Shown: positions 19,763 to 27,889 of the stretch, piece by piece | How the letters are laid out: every line of letters begins with the position of its first letter | How positions within the stretch are numbered: the stretch's first letter is position 1 | Assembly: GCF_001482405.1 (NCBI RefSeq) | Contig: NZ_LPXO01000004.1 | Span: forward strand, 1 to 64,000 | Length of the DNA: 64,000 nt | Direction of reading: 5' to 3' | From: Pseudoponticoccus marisrubri | GTDB lineage: Bacteria > Pseudomonadota > Alphaproteobacteria > Rhodobacterales > Rhodobacteraceae | Program-made: the position numbers and the translations under genes | Notes under the pieces: generated by a model | Told to the model about the DNA's origin: nothing | Databases searched by the model: none | The model's input: the letters and a program-made list of their open reading frames with translations, nothing else

Positions 19763-20811
19763 GGCTGCTCCTTCGGTTTGTGTGTCTCGTAATAGACCCG
19801 CGCGCGGCCCCAGACGCCCGCGTCAAGGTCGTCCAGCGTCTTCAGGTGGGGCAGAAGCTGCGCCGCGAAATCCTGCGCGCTTTCCAGCGGCAGCAGCGAG
19901 GGCAGGTTGTCGATCGCCATCACGTCCAGCGGCGGATCGGCAAAGACGCGGGTCACGGGGCTCTGCCAGTCGGTCTCGCGGTCATAGACCTTGACGGGCG
20001 AGAAATCGCTCTGCGGATCGCAGGCAATGTCGCCGATCACCCGCAGCCGCCGCGGCATCTGCGGCGCCGAGGCCGGCACGAAGACCGGGCAGCCGGGCCG
20101 CGCCAGGATGCAGTTGAAGAACAGGTCGTGCTCCAGCACCTCCGGGAAGGGGCCGCCATGCGCGGTCTCTGCCATGTCCCAGCCGGTCACCGGCAGCTCC
20201 AGCGCCGCGCAGAGCGCGCTGGCCCCGCGCCCCACCCGTCCCAGCGCGCCGATCACCAGCGCGCTCGGCCGGGCCGTGCCAAGGGCGCCGCGCAGATCGT
20301 CCAGCAGCGCCTCGGAACTGGCCCAGGTCGTGACCGGCGGGCAGATCCCGCCCGTCGCCTGCGCCGCATAGGCCAGAACCGAGACGGCCGCCCCCGCATA
20401 GCCCGCCCAGTAGCCGAAGGCGGCCACGCGCCGGCCCTGCGCATCCTCGAGATATTCCAGGTCGTAGAGCGTGCCGCCCCCGGCCGCGAAGCGCCGCAGC
20501 AGCCGCTGCCCGGATTCCTGCCCCTTGTAGGCATGGCCGAACATGATGTGGCGATGGGGCAGGGGCGTGTCGGCCTCGGGCAGTTCCTTCAGGCCCAGGA
20601 TGATTGCGTCGCGCGGGGCGTCGTGCCAGCTGCCCTCGGCCGCGATCTCTGCCCCGGCCTGCGCGTAGTCCGCCGTGGGGATGACGCGGTGCGGGCTCTC
20701 CTCGACCGTCACGCGCATGCCCTGCGCGATCAGCTGAGCGACCCCCTCGGGCAGGATGGCGGTGCGCTGTTCGTTCGGGCGGCTTTCGGCGCGGATCCAG
20801 AGATGGGTCAT
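19759..20811 (-). CDS. Saccharopine dehydrogenase, lysine-forming type (LYS1-like)
   Basis: A protein of 350 residues beginning THLWIRAESRPNEQRTAILP, the alanine-dehydrogenase/LYS1-type N-terminal domain. A Rossmann segment ALVIGALGRVGRGASAL follows, and a C-terminal IDNLPSLLPLESAQDF block is characteristic of lysine-forming saccharopine dehydrogenases. It interconverts lysine plus 2-oxoglutarate with saccharopine using NAD(H). It is the first gene of a coupled pair with the LYS9-like gene. In bacteria the pair normally works in lysine catabolism; this is known for the family and inferred here. Confidence 0.88.
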   Translation of the reverse strand: MTHLWIRAESRPNEQRTAILPEGVAQLIAQGMRVTVEESPHRVIPTADYAQAGAEIAAEGSWHDAPRDAIILGLKELPEADTPLPHRHIMFGHAYKGQESGQRLLRRFAAGGGTLYDLEYLEDAQGRRVAAFGYWAGYAGAAVSVLAYAAQATGGICPPVTTWASSEALLDDLRGALGTARPSALVIGALGRVGRGASALCAALELPVTGWDMAETAHGGPFPEVLEHDLFFNCILARPGCPVFVPASAPQMPRRLRVIGDIACDPQSDFSPVKVYDRETDWQSPVTRVFADPPLDVMAIDNLPSLLPLESAQDFAAQLLPHLKTLDDLDAGVWGRARVYYETHKPKEQP

Positions 20812-20856
20812 GGGGCCTCGTGTCTTGGGCGCCGCCCGATGGCGGCGGGCGCGGCG

Positions 20857-21516
20857 TTACAGGTGGCTGCGGGCATGGCGCCGCGCGGGCGTGTCCAGGT
20901 GCGGCAGCGCGTTGAACTGGGTCATGGCCAGGCCGGTGGGCAGGGGCTGGATGCGGTGGACCGAGCTGTTCTCGATCGCCAGGCACAGATGCGCCATGGC
21001 CGGCAGGTCCAGCCCCATCACCAGCCGCATCGCCATGCCGATCAGCCCGCCCGAGGTCACGACCAGCGCGCGCCCCTCGCCACCGGCGATCTCCTGCAGC
21101 GCGTCGCGCACCCGGGTCTCGAAGCTCTCCCAGCGCTCGGGTGCCCCCTCGATGCGGCCGTCGCGCCAGTGGCGCAGCAGGGTCGGCAGGTGCTGCACGA
21201 ACCCCTCGCGATCCTGCGGCACGGCGATGCCGTGCTCGCGCTCCAGCGCCTGCGCCATGTCGAAATAGGCCATCTCGTTCAGGCGGGGGTCCTGCACCGT
21301 GCCATGCAGGCTCTGCGCGCCGATGCCCTCGGCGGTCTCGACATGGCGGCGCAGCGTGCCGGTATGGATGCGGGCAAAGACGTCGCCGGCCTCGCGGAAA
21401 TGCGCGCCCAGCCAGCGCGCCTGCTGCCAGCCCAGATCGCTCAGACGGTCATATTCGCCTTCGCTGCGCGCGCTGCTGTTGGCCTGCCCGTGCCGGACGA
21501 GGGTGATGAAGGACAT
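20857..21516 (-). CDS. Histidine phosphatase family protein
   Basis: A protein of 219 residues with the phosphohistidine motif TLVRHGQAN at the N-terminus. It also has SDLGWQQARWLG, the second arginine region HTGTLRRHVETAEGI, and a late VVTSGGLIGMAM in place of the usual second-His motif (often VSHGG). The second catalytic His appears replaced by Ser-Gly, although related variants are known. Substrate unknown; members range from phosphoglycerate mutases to broad phosphatases. The ATG at 21516 follows GGGAGC; the longer in-frame extension upstream to 21621 is poor. Confidence 0.82.
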   Translation of the reverse strand: MSFITLVRHGQANSSARSEGEYDRLSDLGWQQARWLGAHFREAGDVFARIHTGTLRRHVETAEGIGAQSLHGTVQDPRLNEMAYFDMAQALEREHGIAVPQDREGFVQHLPTLLRHWRDGRIEGAPERWESFETRVRDALQEIAGGEGRALVVTSGGLIGMAMRLVMGLDLPAMAHLCLAIENSSVHRIQPLPTGLAMTQFNALPHLDTPARRHARSHL

Positions 21517-21669
21517 GATCGCTCCCGATGCTCGACCCCGCTCATATCGGGGCCGCGCGCGGAAAGAAAGCCATGCGCGCCCGTCACCCCCGCTGCCCGT
21601 GCGGGCGGCCCCACTGGTCAATCCGCGGCACCTGCGTTAAACAGCCCCGATCCATCAGTGGAGGGTGAC

Positions 21670-22482
21670 GTGAACCTAGATCAGGGCGGGCGGGTGACCC
21701 GCGACGGCATTCGGATCTATCAGCCGGCGGATTTCGCCGGCATGCAGGCGGCCGGGGAACTGGCGGCGCGGATCCTCGACGAGGTGGCCGCGCATGTCTT
21801 CGTGGGCCAGACCACCGGCGCGATCGACGATTTCATCCGCACCCGGGTGGAAGAGGCCGGGGCGATCTCGGCCACGATCGGCTACAAGGGCTACCAGCAC
21901 GCCTCCTGCATCAGCGTGAACCACGTGGTCTGCCACGGCATCCCGGGTGACAAGAAGCTCAAGGATGGTGACATCCTGAACATCGACGTCACGGTGATCG
22001 TGGATGGCTGGTACGGCGACACCTCGCGCATGTACGTGGCCGGCAAGCTGTCGCGCAAGGCCGAGCGGCTGATCCAGGTCACCCATGACGCGCTGATGAA
22101 GGGGATCGAGGCGGTCCGGCCGGGCAACACCTTCGGCGATATCGGCGCCGCGATCCAGGAGTTCGTCGAGGCGCAGCGCATGTCGGTGGTGCGCGACTTC
22201 TGCGGCCATGGCCTGGGCCGGGTGTTCCACGCGCCGCCCAACGTGCTGCATTACGGCCGCCCCGGCACCGGCCCCGTGCTGGAAGAGGGCATGTTCTTCA
22301 CCATCGAGCCGATGGTCAATCTCGGCCGCGCCGAGACCAAGGTGCTGGCCGATGAATGGACCGCCGTGACCCGCGACAAGTCGCTCTCGGCCCAGTTCGA
22401 GCATTCGGTCGGCGTGACCGCGGACGGGGTGCAGATCTTCACCCCCTCGCCCGCGGGCCGGTTTCACCCCACCTACGGCTGA
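21670..22482 (+). CDS. map: Type I methionine aminopeptidase
   Basis: A protein of 270 residues that removes N-terminal methionine after deformylation. The metal ligands appear in order: LNIDVTVIVDGWYGDTSRMY (two Asp), CGHGLGRVFHAPPNVLHYG (His), FFTIEPMVNLG (Glu) and FEHSVGVTADG (Glu). Substrate-binding His lies in SCISVNHVVCHGIP. The start is GTG at 21670 with GGAGGG upstream at a good distance. The frame is open for a long way upstream, but that part is antisense to the saccharopine genes. Deformylase genes in this window (58-59.5 kb) act just before it in N-terminal processing. Confidence 0.96.
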   Translation: MNLDQGGRVTRDGIRIYQPADFAGMQAAGELAARILDEVAAHVFVGQTTGAIDDFIRTRVEEAGAISATIGYKGYQHASCISVNHVVCHGIPGDKKLKDGDILNIDVTVIVDGWYGDTSRMYVAGKLSRKAERLIQVTHDALMKGIEAVRPGNTFGDIGAAIQEFVEAQRMSVVRDFCGHGLGRVFHAPPNVLHYGRPGTGPVLEEGMFFTIEPMVNLGRAETKVLADEWTAVTRDKSLSAQFEHSVGVTADGVQIFTPSPAGRFHPTYG

Positions 22483-22601
22483 CCCGCCCTGATCCACCGG
22501 GGCGCGTGCCGCGCGCAGGTCGGTTCGCGTTCAGGCCACGCAGGCCTTGGGGAGGAGACCTCCCCAAACCCCTCCCGGCGCCCGGCCCGACGCGCGCGCC
22601 C

Positions 22602-22660
22602 TCTTTCATCTTTCCGGAAATACTCCGGGGGAGGCTCGCAGAGCCGGGGGCAGCGCCCCC
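22602..22660. repeat. Dispersed intergenic repeat (copy A)
   Basis: TTTCATCTTTCC-GG-AAATACTCCGGGG, followed by hairpins GGCTCGCAGAGCC and GGGGGCAGCGCCCCC. The first 27 nt match a second copy at 54545-54571 at all but two positions, while the following hairpins differ in sequence. Nearby upstream (22548-22577) GGGGAGG and CCTCCCC repeats make another stem. It lies between map (plus) and the MBL gene (minus), in a 229-nt gap with no gene. It may work as a transcript 3' end. Confidence 0.75.
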
Positions 22661-22711
22661 ATGCGACCGCACCGCCTGTGGCACCGGCCCGAAAGGCGGC
22701 CGCCCCCCCTG

Positions 22712-23680
22712 TCACCACTGCCAGAGCGCCGGCACGAAGCGATAGCTGTCGCCCTCGGCCATGACATGGCCCACCCCGGGGAAGGGGAAGTGGTAGCCCA
22801 GCACCGCCATCCGGTCGGTTGCCGCCATGTCCAGCAGGCGCCGGCGGGTAGCCACGGTCTGCGCCCCGTCCATGTCGAAGCTGTTCACCCAGTCGGGATG
22901 GGCGAAATTCATGTAGGCGTGGTTCATCGAATCCCCCAGCGCGATCAGCTGCTGCCCGGCGCTTTCGACCACCACCGCTATGTGCCCCGGCGTATGGCCC
23001 GGCGTGTCGATCACGCGGATGCCCGGCGCCACCTCCTGCTCATGCGCCAGCAGTTGCCATTCGGCGCCCTCGACCTGGATCGAGTTCACCGCGCCCACCA
23101 CGAATTGCTGCAGATCGGCAGGCACGGTGCTGGCCAGCCCCTCCTGCATCCAGAAATCGCGCTCCGCCCGGCCAAGGAAATACTGCGCGTCAGGCAGGAT
23201 TGCCTCGTCGAAATCGTCGCGCACCCCCCAGATGTGGTCGGGATGGGCATGGGTGATCACCACATGGGTGATGCTGGCCGGGTCGATGTCCGCCCGCTCG
23301 AGATTGCCCATCAGCGCCCCGGCGGTGGGCATGAAGCGATTGCCCGAGCCCAGGTCGACCAGCACCTTTGCCGCGCCCAGCTCGATCACCAGGTGGTTGG
23401 TGTGGGAATAATTGGTCTCGGTCGACAGGAAGTGACGCCGCAGGAAGGCCTGCACCTCTGCGGGATCGGCATTCACGCCCAGCCCGTCCGCCGGGATCTC
23501 GAGCCGCCCGTCCGAAACCACGGTCAACGCCGCCTCGCCCAGCGTGAAGCGGAAATGCGACGGGTTCGCAGAGGCCGGCGCCCCCAGCGTCTGCGCGCGG
23601 CCCTGCGCCGGCAGGGTCAGCGCGGGCATGGCGGCGGCCATGGCCAAGATGTCGCGGCGCGACGGACGGAAAGTCGACAT
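22712..23680 (-). CDS. Tat-exported MBL-fold metallo-hydrolase
   Basis: A protein of 322 residues starting MSTFRPSRRDILAMAAAMPA, a twin-arginine signal, so it is probably folded in the cytoplasm and exported to the periplasm. The metallo-beta-lactamase core has the metal motif THAHPDHIWG (near residue 135), the later GHTPGHIAVVV, LGDSMNHAY and a final His in VLGYHFPFPGVGH. The substrate could be a lactone, ester or sulfur compound; I cannot tell. The ATG at 23680 follows GGGAGGACCCC. A 30-bp palindrome ends 12 nt upstream of the start, suggesting repression by a TetR/MarR-like protein not encoded next door. Confidence 0.88.
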   Translation of the reverse strand: MSTFRPSRRDILAMAAAMPALTLPAQGRAQTLGAPASANPSHFRFTLGEAALTVVSDGRLEIPADGLGVNADPAEVQAFLRRHFLSTETNYSHTNHLVIELGAAKVLVDLGSGNRFMPTAGALMGNLERADIDPASITHVVITHAHPDHIWGVRDDFDEAILPDAQYFLGRAERDFWMQEGLASTVPADLQQFVVGAVNSIQVEGAEWQLLAHEQEVAPGIRVIDTPGHTPGHIAVVVESAGQQLIALGDSMNHAYMNFAHPDWVNSFDMDGAQTVATRRRLLDMAATDRMAVLGYHFPFPGVGHVMAEGDSYRFVPALWQW

Positions 23681-23691
23681 GGGGTCCTCCC

Positions 23692-23721
23692 GATATTCAT
23701 TCATTCGAATGAAAGGATATC
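23692..23721. promoter_or_regulatory. Palindromic operator-like site upstream of MBL gene
   Basis: GATAT-N3-TTCATTCGAATGAA-N3-ATATC is symmetric about 23706/23707, with a perfect 14-bp core (23700-23713) and symmetric outer arms. It lies 12-41 bp upstream of the MBL-hydrolase start. Its length and symmetry fit a dimeric TetR- or MarR-type operator. The cognate regulator is not in the window. Confidence 0.6.
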
Positions 23722-23749
23722 AGGCGGGGCCGCGAAATCCAGCCCGCTC

Positions 23750-23932
23750 TCAGGGATCCTCGGGATTGGGCGGGCGCATCAGCAGGTGCAGCAGGGTCGA
23801 GCCGCCCAGCGGCGAGGCGCAATCGCTGACAAGCAGCGGGCCGCGTGGCAGCGGTGGCGGGGCGGGCGCCGGGGTGTCGCGCGGCTCGGCCCGTGCCGCG
23901 GGCAGGGACCAATTGAGAGATGCAGCAAACAT
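23750..23932 (-). CDS. Possible small protein, unknown
   Basis: A 60-codon frame between rsmD and the MBL gene. The product is Pro/Ala-rich with no signal peptide or motif I recognise and ends PPNPEDP. There is no convincing ribosome-binding site before its ATG. It is listed only because the 297-nt gap is otherwise empty apart from the palindrome; it may well not be a gene. Confidence 0.25.
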   Translation of the reverse strand: MFAASLNWSLPAARAEPRDTPAPAPPPLPRGPLLVSDCASPLGGSTLLHLLMRPPNPEDP

Positions 23933-23977
23933 GGGATCAGCATAGCAGATCGGCGCCCGCCGCGCAGCATCGCCGTG

Positions 23978-24547
23978 TCAGGTCGCGCCCCCGGACGCGC
24001 GCAGCAGCGTGACATGGGTGTCGCCGTAGCGCCGTGTCTCGACCGCGTCAAAGCCCGGCGGCGCGGGTTGCGGGGCGCTTTCCTCCCAGACGATCAGCGC
24101 GCCCGGGGCCAGCCAGCCTTGCGCCTGCGCCCCGCTCAGCGCGGTCTCGCCCAGCCCCGCGCCATAGGGCGGATCGAGGAAGACGAGCGCGCAGGGCGCC
24201 TCGGCCGGGGGCAGGCGCGTGGCGTCGCAGCCGAGGACACGCGCCCGGTCGGCACAGCCCAGAAGCTCGACATTCTGCCGCAACAGGCGCAAGGCAACGC
24301 GGCCCCGGTCGACGAAGCTGCAGGAGGTGGCGCCGCGTGACAGCGCCTCCAGCCCCAGCGCCCCGGTGCCGGCAAAGAGGTCCAGCACGCGCGCGCCCTC
24401 GAAGGGATCGCCGAAGCGCCCGCCGGCCAGCATGTTGAACAGCGCCTCGCGCACCCGGTCGGTGGTGGGGCGCAGATGCGCGCCGGCATCGCCCCTGCCC
24501 ACGGCGGCCAGCCGCCGGCCGCGCCAGTCGCCCGCGATGATCCTCAC
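23978..24547 (-). CDS. rsmD: 16S rRNA (guanine-966-N2)-methyltransferase
   Basis: A protein of 189 residues starting MRIIAGDWRGRRL, the conserved RsmD N-terminus, followed by RPTTDRVREALFNML. The SAM-binding motif is VLDLFAGTGALGLEALSRGA and the catalytic motif VFLDPPYG is near residue 125. It methylates G966 of 16S rRNA during 30S assembly. Its ATG overlaps the stop of the upstream flavoprotein gene by four bases (ATGA), so the two are co-translated. Confidence 0.95.
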   Translation of the reverse strand: MRIIAGDWRGRRLAAVGRGDAGAHLRPTTDRVREALFNMLAGGRFGDPFEGARVLDLFAGTGALGLEALSRGATSCSFVDRGRVALRLLRQNVELLGCADRARVLGCDATRLPPAEAPCALVFLDPPYGAGLGETALSGAQAQGWLAPGALIVWEESAPQPAPPGFDAVETRRYGDTHVTLLRASGGAT

Positions 24548-25749
24548 GCCTTGAGCAGCGGCTTGAGATTGGCGGAGGGGTCGGCGACCACGGCGGGGTC
24601 GGCGCTCTTGCCCGCCTCGATCAGGCGTTTGCCGACCATGTAGGCGCGGCTGTCATTCATCGCGTCCACCGCAAGCAGCTTGTCACCGGCATAGTACCAA
24701 TGCGACTGTGCGCCCTCGGCCTTGCGCGTGACGATCCGGTCATAGCCGGTGTTGAGCCCGGCGATCTGCAGCTTGCACTCATACTGGTCCGACCAGAACC
24801 ACGGCTTGGCCACGTAGGCCCGGCCGGCCCCCATGATGTTGTCGGCCACCAGCTCGCCCATGTCGATCGCGTTGCCCACCGATTCCAGCCGCATCCGCGC
24901 ATCGCCCGCCGGGAAGGAGGCGCAGTCGCCGGCCGCCCAGATCCGCGGGTCCGAGGTCTGGCCCAGCGCGTTCACGCTGATGCCGTTGTCGATCTCCAGC
25001 CCCGCCGCCTCGGCCAGCGCCGTGGCCGGCGTGATGCCCACGCCCACGATGGCGAAATCGATCTCGATCGTGCTCCCGTCGCCCAGCTCGGCCCCGGTCA
25101 CATGGGTGTCGCCCAGCAGGCGGACCAGCCCGGTGCCCTCGCGGATGTCGACGCCCTGCGCGGCATGCAGATCGCGGAAATAGTCCGAGGTCTCGGGCGC
25201 GGCGACGCGTTGCAGGATGCGCTCGGCCGCCTCGACCAGCACGACCTTCAGGCCCAGTTTCGCGGCCACCGCCGCGGCCTCCAGCCCGATATAGCCGCCG
25301 CCCACGATCAGCACGCGCGCGCCTTTGGTGAAGCGCGGCGCCATCGCGTCCACGTCGCGCAGGGTGCGCACCACGTGCACCCCCTCCAGCTCGCCCCCGA
25401 TGGCGGCGGGCAGGCGCCGCGGCACCGACCCGGTGCAAAGCGCCAGCTGGTCATAGGCAAAGCTGTGGCCCCCCGCCACGACCTGTTGGTCGGCGCGGTC
25501 GATCGCCACCGCCGTGTCCGACAGGTGCAGCGTCACGTCATTGTCGGCATAGAAGCTCTCGGGCCGCAGGAACAGGCGGTCCAGCGTCATCCTGCCCAGC
25601 AGGTAATCCTTGGACAAGGGCGGGCGCTGGTAGGGCACCACGGGTTCCTCGCCGATCACCGTCACCGGATCACGATAGCCCTGCGCGCGCAGCCGCGCCA
25701 CGAGCGAGGCCGCCGCCTGCCCGGCCCCGATCACCACAACACCGCTCAT
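24544..25749 (-). CDS. FAD-dependent ferredoxin/rubredoxin reductase-type oxidoreductase
   Basis: A protein of about 401 residues with two dinucleotide-binding motifs: VVVIGAGQAAASLVARL (FAD) and VLIVGGGYIGLEAAAVAAKL (NAD), plus IWAAGDCASFP. PYQRPPLSKDYLLG is typical of reductases feeding electrons to ferredoxins of Rieske oxygenases or P450s. The ATG at 25749 follows GGAGGA; the first in-frame ATG (25764) has none. It is translationally coupled to rsmD downstream. The partner ferredoxin is not here. AlkB at 13.9 kb needs a rubredoxin reductase, but linking the two would be guesswork. Confidence 0.9.
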   Translation of the reverse strand: MSGVVVIGAGQAAASLVARLRAQGYRDPVTVIGEEPVVPYQRPPLSKDYLLGRMTLDRLFLRPESFYADNDVTLHLSDTAVAIDRADQQVVAGGHSFAYDQLALCTGSVPRRLPAAIGGELEGVHVVRTLRDVDAMAPRFTKGARVLIVGGGYIGLEAAAVAAKLGLKVVLVEAAERILQRVAAPETSDYFRDLHAAQGVDIREGTGLVRLLGDTHVTGAELGDGSTIEIDFAIVGVGITPATALAEAAGLEIDNGISVNALGQTSDPRIWAAGDCASFPAGDARMRLESVGNAIDMGELVADNIMGAGRAYVAKPWFWSDQYECKLQIAGLNTGYDRIVTRKAEGAQSHWYYAGDKLLAVDAMNDSRAYMVGKRLIEAGKSADPAVVADPSANLKPLLKA

Positions 25750-25831
25750 CTGCTCCTCCGCCATTTGTTTGTTCCGCGGCTAGGCTATAGTCCCGTCATC
25801 AGGAAACGCAAACGCAAGGAGATACGGGACA

Positions 25832-26320
25832 ATGGTGATTTCGGTGGGCGACAAGCTGCCCGAGGCAAAGCTGGTGCGGATGGGCGCCGATGGCCCCGAG
25901 ACGGTCGATCTGGACAGCCTGACCAAGGGCCGCAAGGTGGTGATCTTCGCGCTGCCGGGGGCCTTCACGGGCACCTGCACCACGGCCCATGTGCCCAGCT
26001 TCATGCGCACCAAGGCCGATTTCGACGACAAGGGCGTGGACGAGATCATCTGCATCTCGGTCAACGACCCGTTCGTGATGGATGCCTGGGGCAAGTCCAC
26101 CGGCGCGACCGAGGCCGGGCTGACCTTTCTCGGCGATGCCGATGCGTCCTTCACCAAGGCGATGGGCATGGATTTCTCGGCCCCGCCGGCCGGGCTGATC
26201 GACCGGTCCAAGCGCTACGCGATGTATGTCGAGGACGGCATGATCAAGCTGCTGCAGGCCGAGGACAGCCCGGGCACCTGCGAGGTCTCGGGCGGCGAGG
26301 CCATGCTCTCGGCGATCTGA
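25832..26320 (+). CDS. Peroxiredoxin, Prx5/glutaredoxin-dependent type
   Basis: A protein of 162 residues with the active-site stretch LPGAFTGTCTTAHVPSF, peroxidatic Cys49 and the conserved Thr46. It reduces hydrogen peroxide and alkyl peroxides. KGVDEIICISVNDPFVMDAWG is typical of the Prx5 subfamily, which usually uses glutaredoxin or thioredoxin. Length and lack of extra domains fit. It is transcribed divergently from the flavoprotein gene and faces phhB, with a hairpin in between. Confidence 0.95.
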   Translation: MVISVGDKLPEAKLVRMGADGPETVDLDSLTKGRKVVIFALPGAFTGTCTTAHVPSFMRTKADFDDKGVDEIICISVNDPFVMDAWGKSTGATEAGLTFLGDADASFTKAMGMDFSAPPAGLIDRSKRYAMYVEDGMIKLLQAEDSPGTCEVSGGEAMLSAI

Positions 26321-26328
26321 GTCGGGGC

Positions 26329-26353
26329 GGGCGGCCGGTGCGCCCGGCCGCCC
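26329..26353. terminator. GC-rich hairpin between convergent genes
   Basis: GGGCGGCCGG (26329-26338) pairs exactly with CCGGCCGCCC (26344-26353) around a five-base loop, 8 nt after the peroxiredoxin stop and 16 nt before the phhB stop on the other strand. It has only a short GTTT after it. It is probably a shared transcript end. Confidence 0.55.
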
Positions 26354-26368
26354 CCGTTTCACGTGGGC

Positions 26369-26662
26369 TCAGCTGAGCCCGTCCAGCTTGCGCGCCATCT
26401 TGGCGTCGAGCGAGGACAGCCCGCCCACGTCATGCGTGGTCAGCGTGACCTCGACCTTGTTGTAGACATTCGACCATTCGGGATGGTGATCCCATTTCTC
26501 GGCATAGAGCGCGGCCTTGGTCATCCATGCGAAGGCGGCCACGAAATTCTCGAACTCGAAGGTCTTGTGGATCGCGTCCTGGCCGTCGACCATGGCCCAG
26601 CCGGTGGCAAAAAGCGGCTCCAGCACCGTCTTGCGGGCGGTATCCGACAGTTTCTCGGTCAT
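26369..26662 (-). CDS. phhB: Pterin-4a-carbinolamine dehydratase
   Basis: A protein of 97 residues, the usual length. It carries the family motifs [35 protein letters not shown] and [13 protein letters not shown], whose histidines form the active site. It regenerates tetrahydrobiopterin after aromatic amino acid hydroxylation. No phenylalanine hydroxylase gene is nearby. The ATG overlaps the stop of the acyltransferase gene upstream by four bases. Confidence 0.95.
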   Translation of the reverse strand: MTEKLSDTARKTVLEPLFATGWAMVDGQDAIHKTFEFENFVAAFAWMTKAALYAEKWDHHPEWSNVYNKVEVTLTTHDVGGLSSLDAKMARKLDGLS

Positions 26663-27855
26663 TCCTGTTCCTCCTGCCTGTCCTTGCGGAACGGCCCATA
26701 GGCGGTGAGGATCTCGATATCCTCGCCCACCGCGGCGCGTTCCGCCGTGAGATAACGGGCCACCGCGTCGCGGAACCCTGCATCGGCGAGCCAGTGCAGC
26801 GAATGGGTCTCTGCCGGCAGATACCCGCGCGCCAGCTTGTGCTCGCCCTGCGCCCCCGCCTCGACCCTTTTCAGCCCGTGTTCAATGGCGAAATCGATGG
26901 CCTGATAGTAACACGCTTCGAAATGCAGGCAGGGATGATCCTCGACGCAGCCCCAGTATCGGCCGAAAAGCGCCTCGCGGCCGATGAAGTTCAGCGCACC
27001 GGCCACATAGTCGCCGTCCCGCTCGGCCATGACCAGCGCGATGTCGTCGCGCAGCTCGGCCTGCGCGATCTCGAAGAACTCCCGCGTCAGGTAGGGCGAG
27101 CCCCATTTCCGCGCGCCGGTGTCCTGGTAGAAGATCCAGAACGCGTCCCAGTGCTCGGGGCGGATGGCATCGCCGGTCAGCATGTGGATCCTGCCGCCGA
27201 AATCTTGCGCGGTGCGGCGTTCCTTGCGGATGTTCTTGCGCTTGCGCGAACTCAGCGAGGCCAGGAAGGCGTCGAAATCGGCATAGTCGCGATTGTACCA
27301 GTGGAATTGCTGGGTCGTGCGGCGCAGCAGGCCCATCTCCTCGCCGGCCTCGGCCTCTGCCCGCGTGCAGAAGGTCGCGTGCAGCGAAGACAGCCCGTAA
27401 TTCTCGGCGAACTGGATCGCCCCCTGCACCAGCGCCGACAGGCCCGTCGCCTCCAGCCCCGGCCGTGTCAGAAACCGCCGCCCGGTCGCCGGGGTGAAGG
27501 GCACCGCGATCTGCAGCTTGGGGTAATAGCGCCCGCCCGCATTCTCCAGCGCATGGGCCCAGCTGTGGTCGAAGATGTACTCGCCCTGGCTGTGCCCCTT
27601 GGCATAGAGCGGCGCCACCGCGATCACCTGCTCCTCCATCCGCGCCACGAGGTAATGCGGCTCCCAGCCGGTGCCCGGCCCGACCGAGCCGCTATCCTCC
27701 AGCGCCTTGAGGAACCGGTAGGTGGTGAACGGGTCGACCGGGCGCCCCTCGGCCGCCTCGGGGCAGGCGCAGGCATCCCAATCCGCTTGGGCGATCTGCG
27801 ACAGGTCGGACAGCGCGTCGACCGTGACGATGGGGGCGTGGCTCTGATCGGTCAT
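26659..27855 (-). CDS. COG3146-type acyltransferase (GNAT/FemAB-like)
   Basis: A protein of 398 residues with the features of the DUF482/COG3146 family related to FemAB-type acyltransferases: [56 protein letters not shown] and [14 protein letters not shown]. The natural substrate of this family is not established; FemX-like peptidoglycan or cell-surface modification has been suggested. The start at ATG 27855 is chosen over an in-frame TTG at 27867; neither has a strong ribosome-binding site. It is coupled to phhB. Confidence 0.85.
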   Translation of the reverse strand: MTDQSHAPIVTVDALSDLSQIAQADWDACACPEAAEGRPVDPFTTYRFLKALEDSGSVGPGTGWEPHYLVARMEEQVIAVAPLYAKGHSQGEYIFDHSWAHALENAGGRYYPKLQIAVPFTPATGRRFLTRPGLEATGLSALVQGAIQFAENYGLSSLHATFCTRAEAEAGEEMGLLRRTTQQFHWYNRDYADFDAFLASLSSRKRKNIRKERRTAQDFGGRIHMLTGDAIRPEHWDAFWIFYQDTGARKWGSPYLTREFFEIAQAELRDDIALVMAERDGDYVAGALNFIGREALFGRYWGCVEDHPCLHFEACYYQAIDFAIEHGLKRVEAGAQGEHKLARGYLPAETHSLHWLADAGFRDAVARYLTAERAAVGEDIEILTAYGPFRKDRQEEQE

Positions 27856-27889
27856 GGCACAAGGCAATCTGGCATGCCCGGCCCGGGGT

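Noticed and set aside
19534-21669. The 5' extension of the map reading frame across 2 kb
   Set aside because: It is antisense to the saccharopine and phosphatase genes. The methionine aminopeptidase homology begins only at about 21690, and a GTG with a good ribosome-binding site is at 21670.
22548-22577. A GGGGAGG/CCTCCCC stem resembling bases at the right edge of the window (63981-64000)
   Set aside because: The right-edge copy is too short and cut off by the window, and it fits the start of a cupin coding sequence, so I do not claim a repeat pair.
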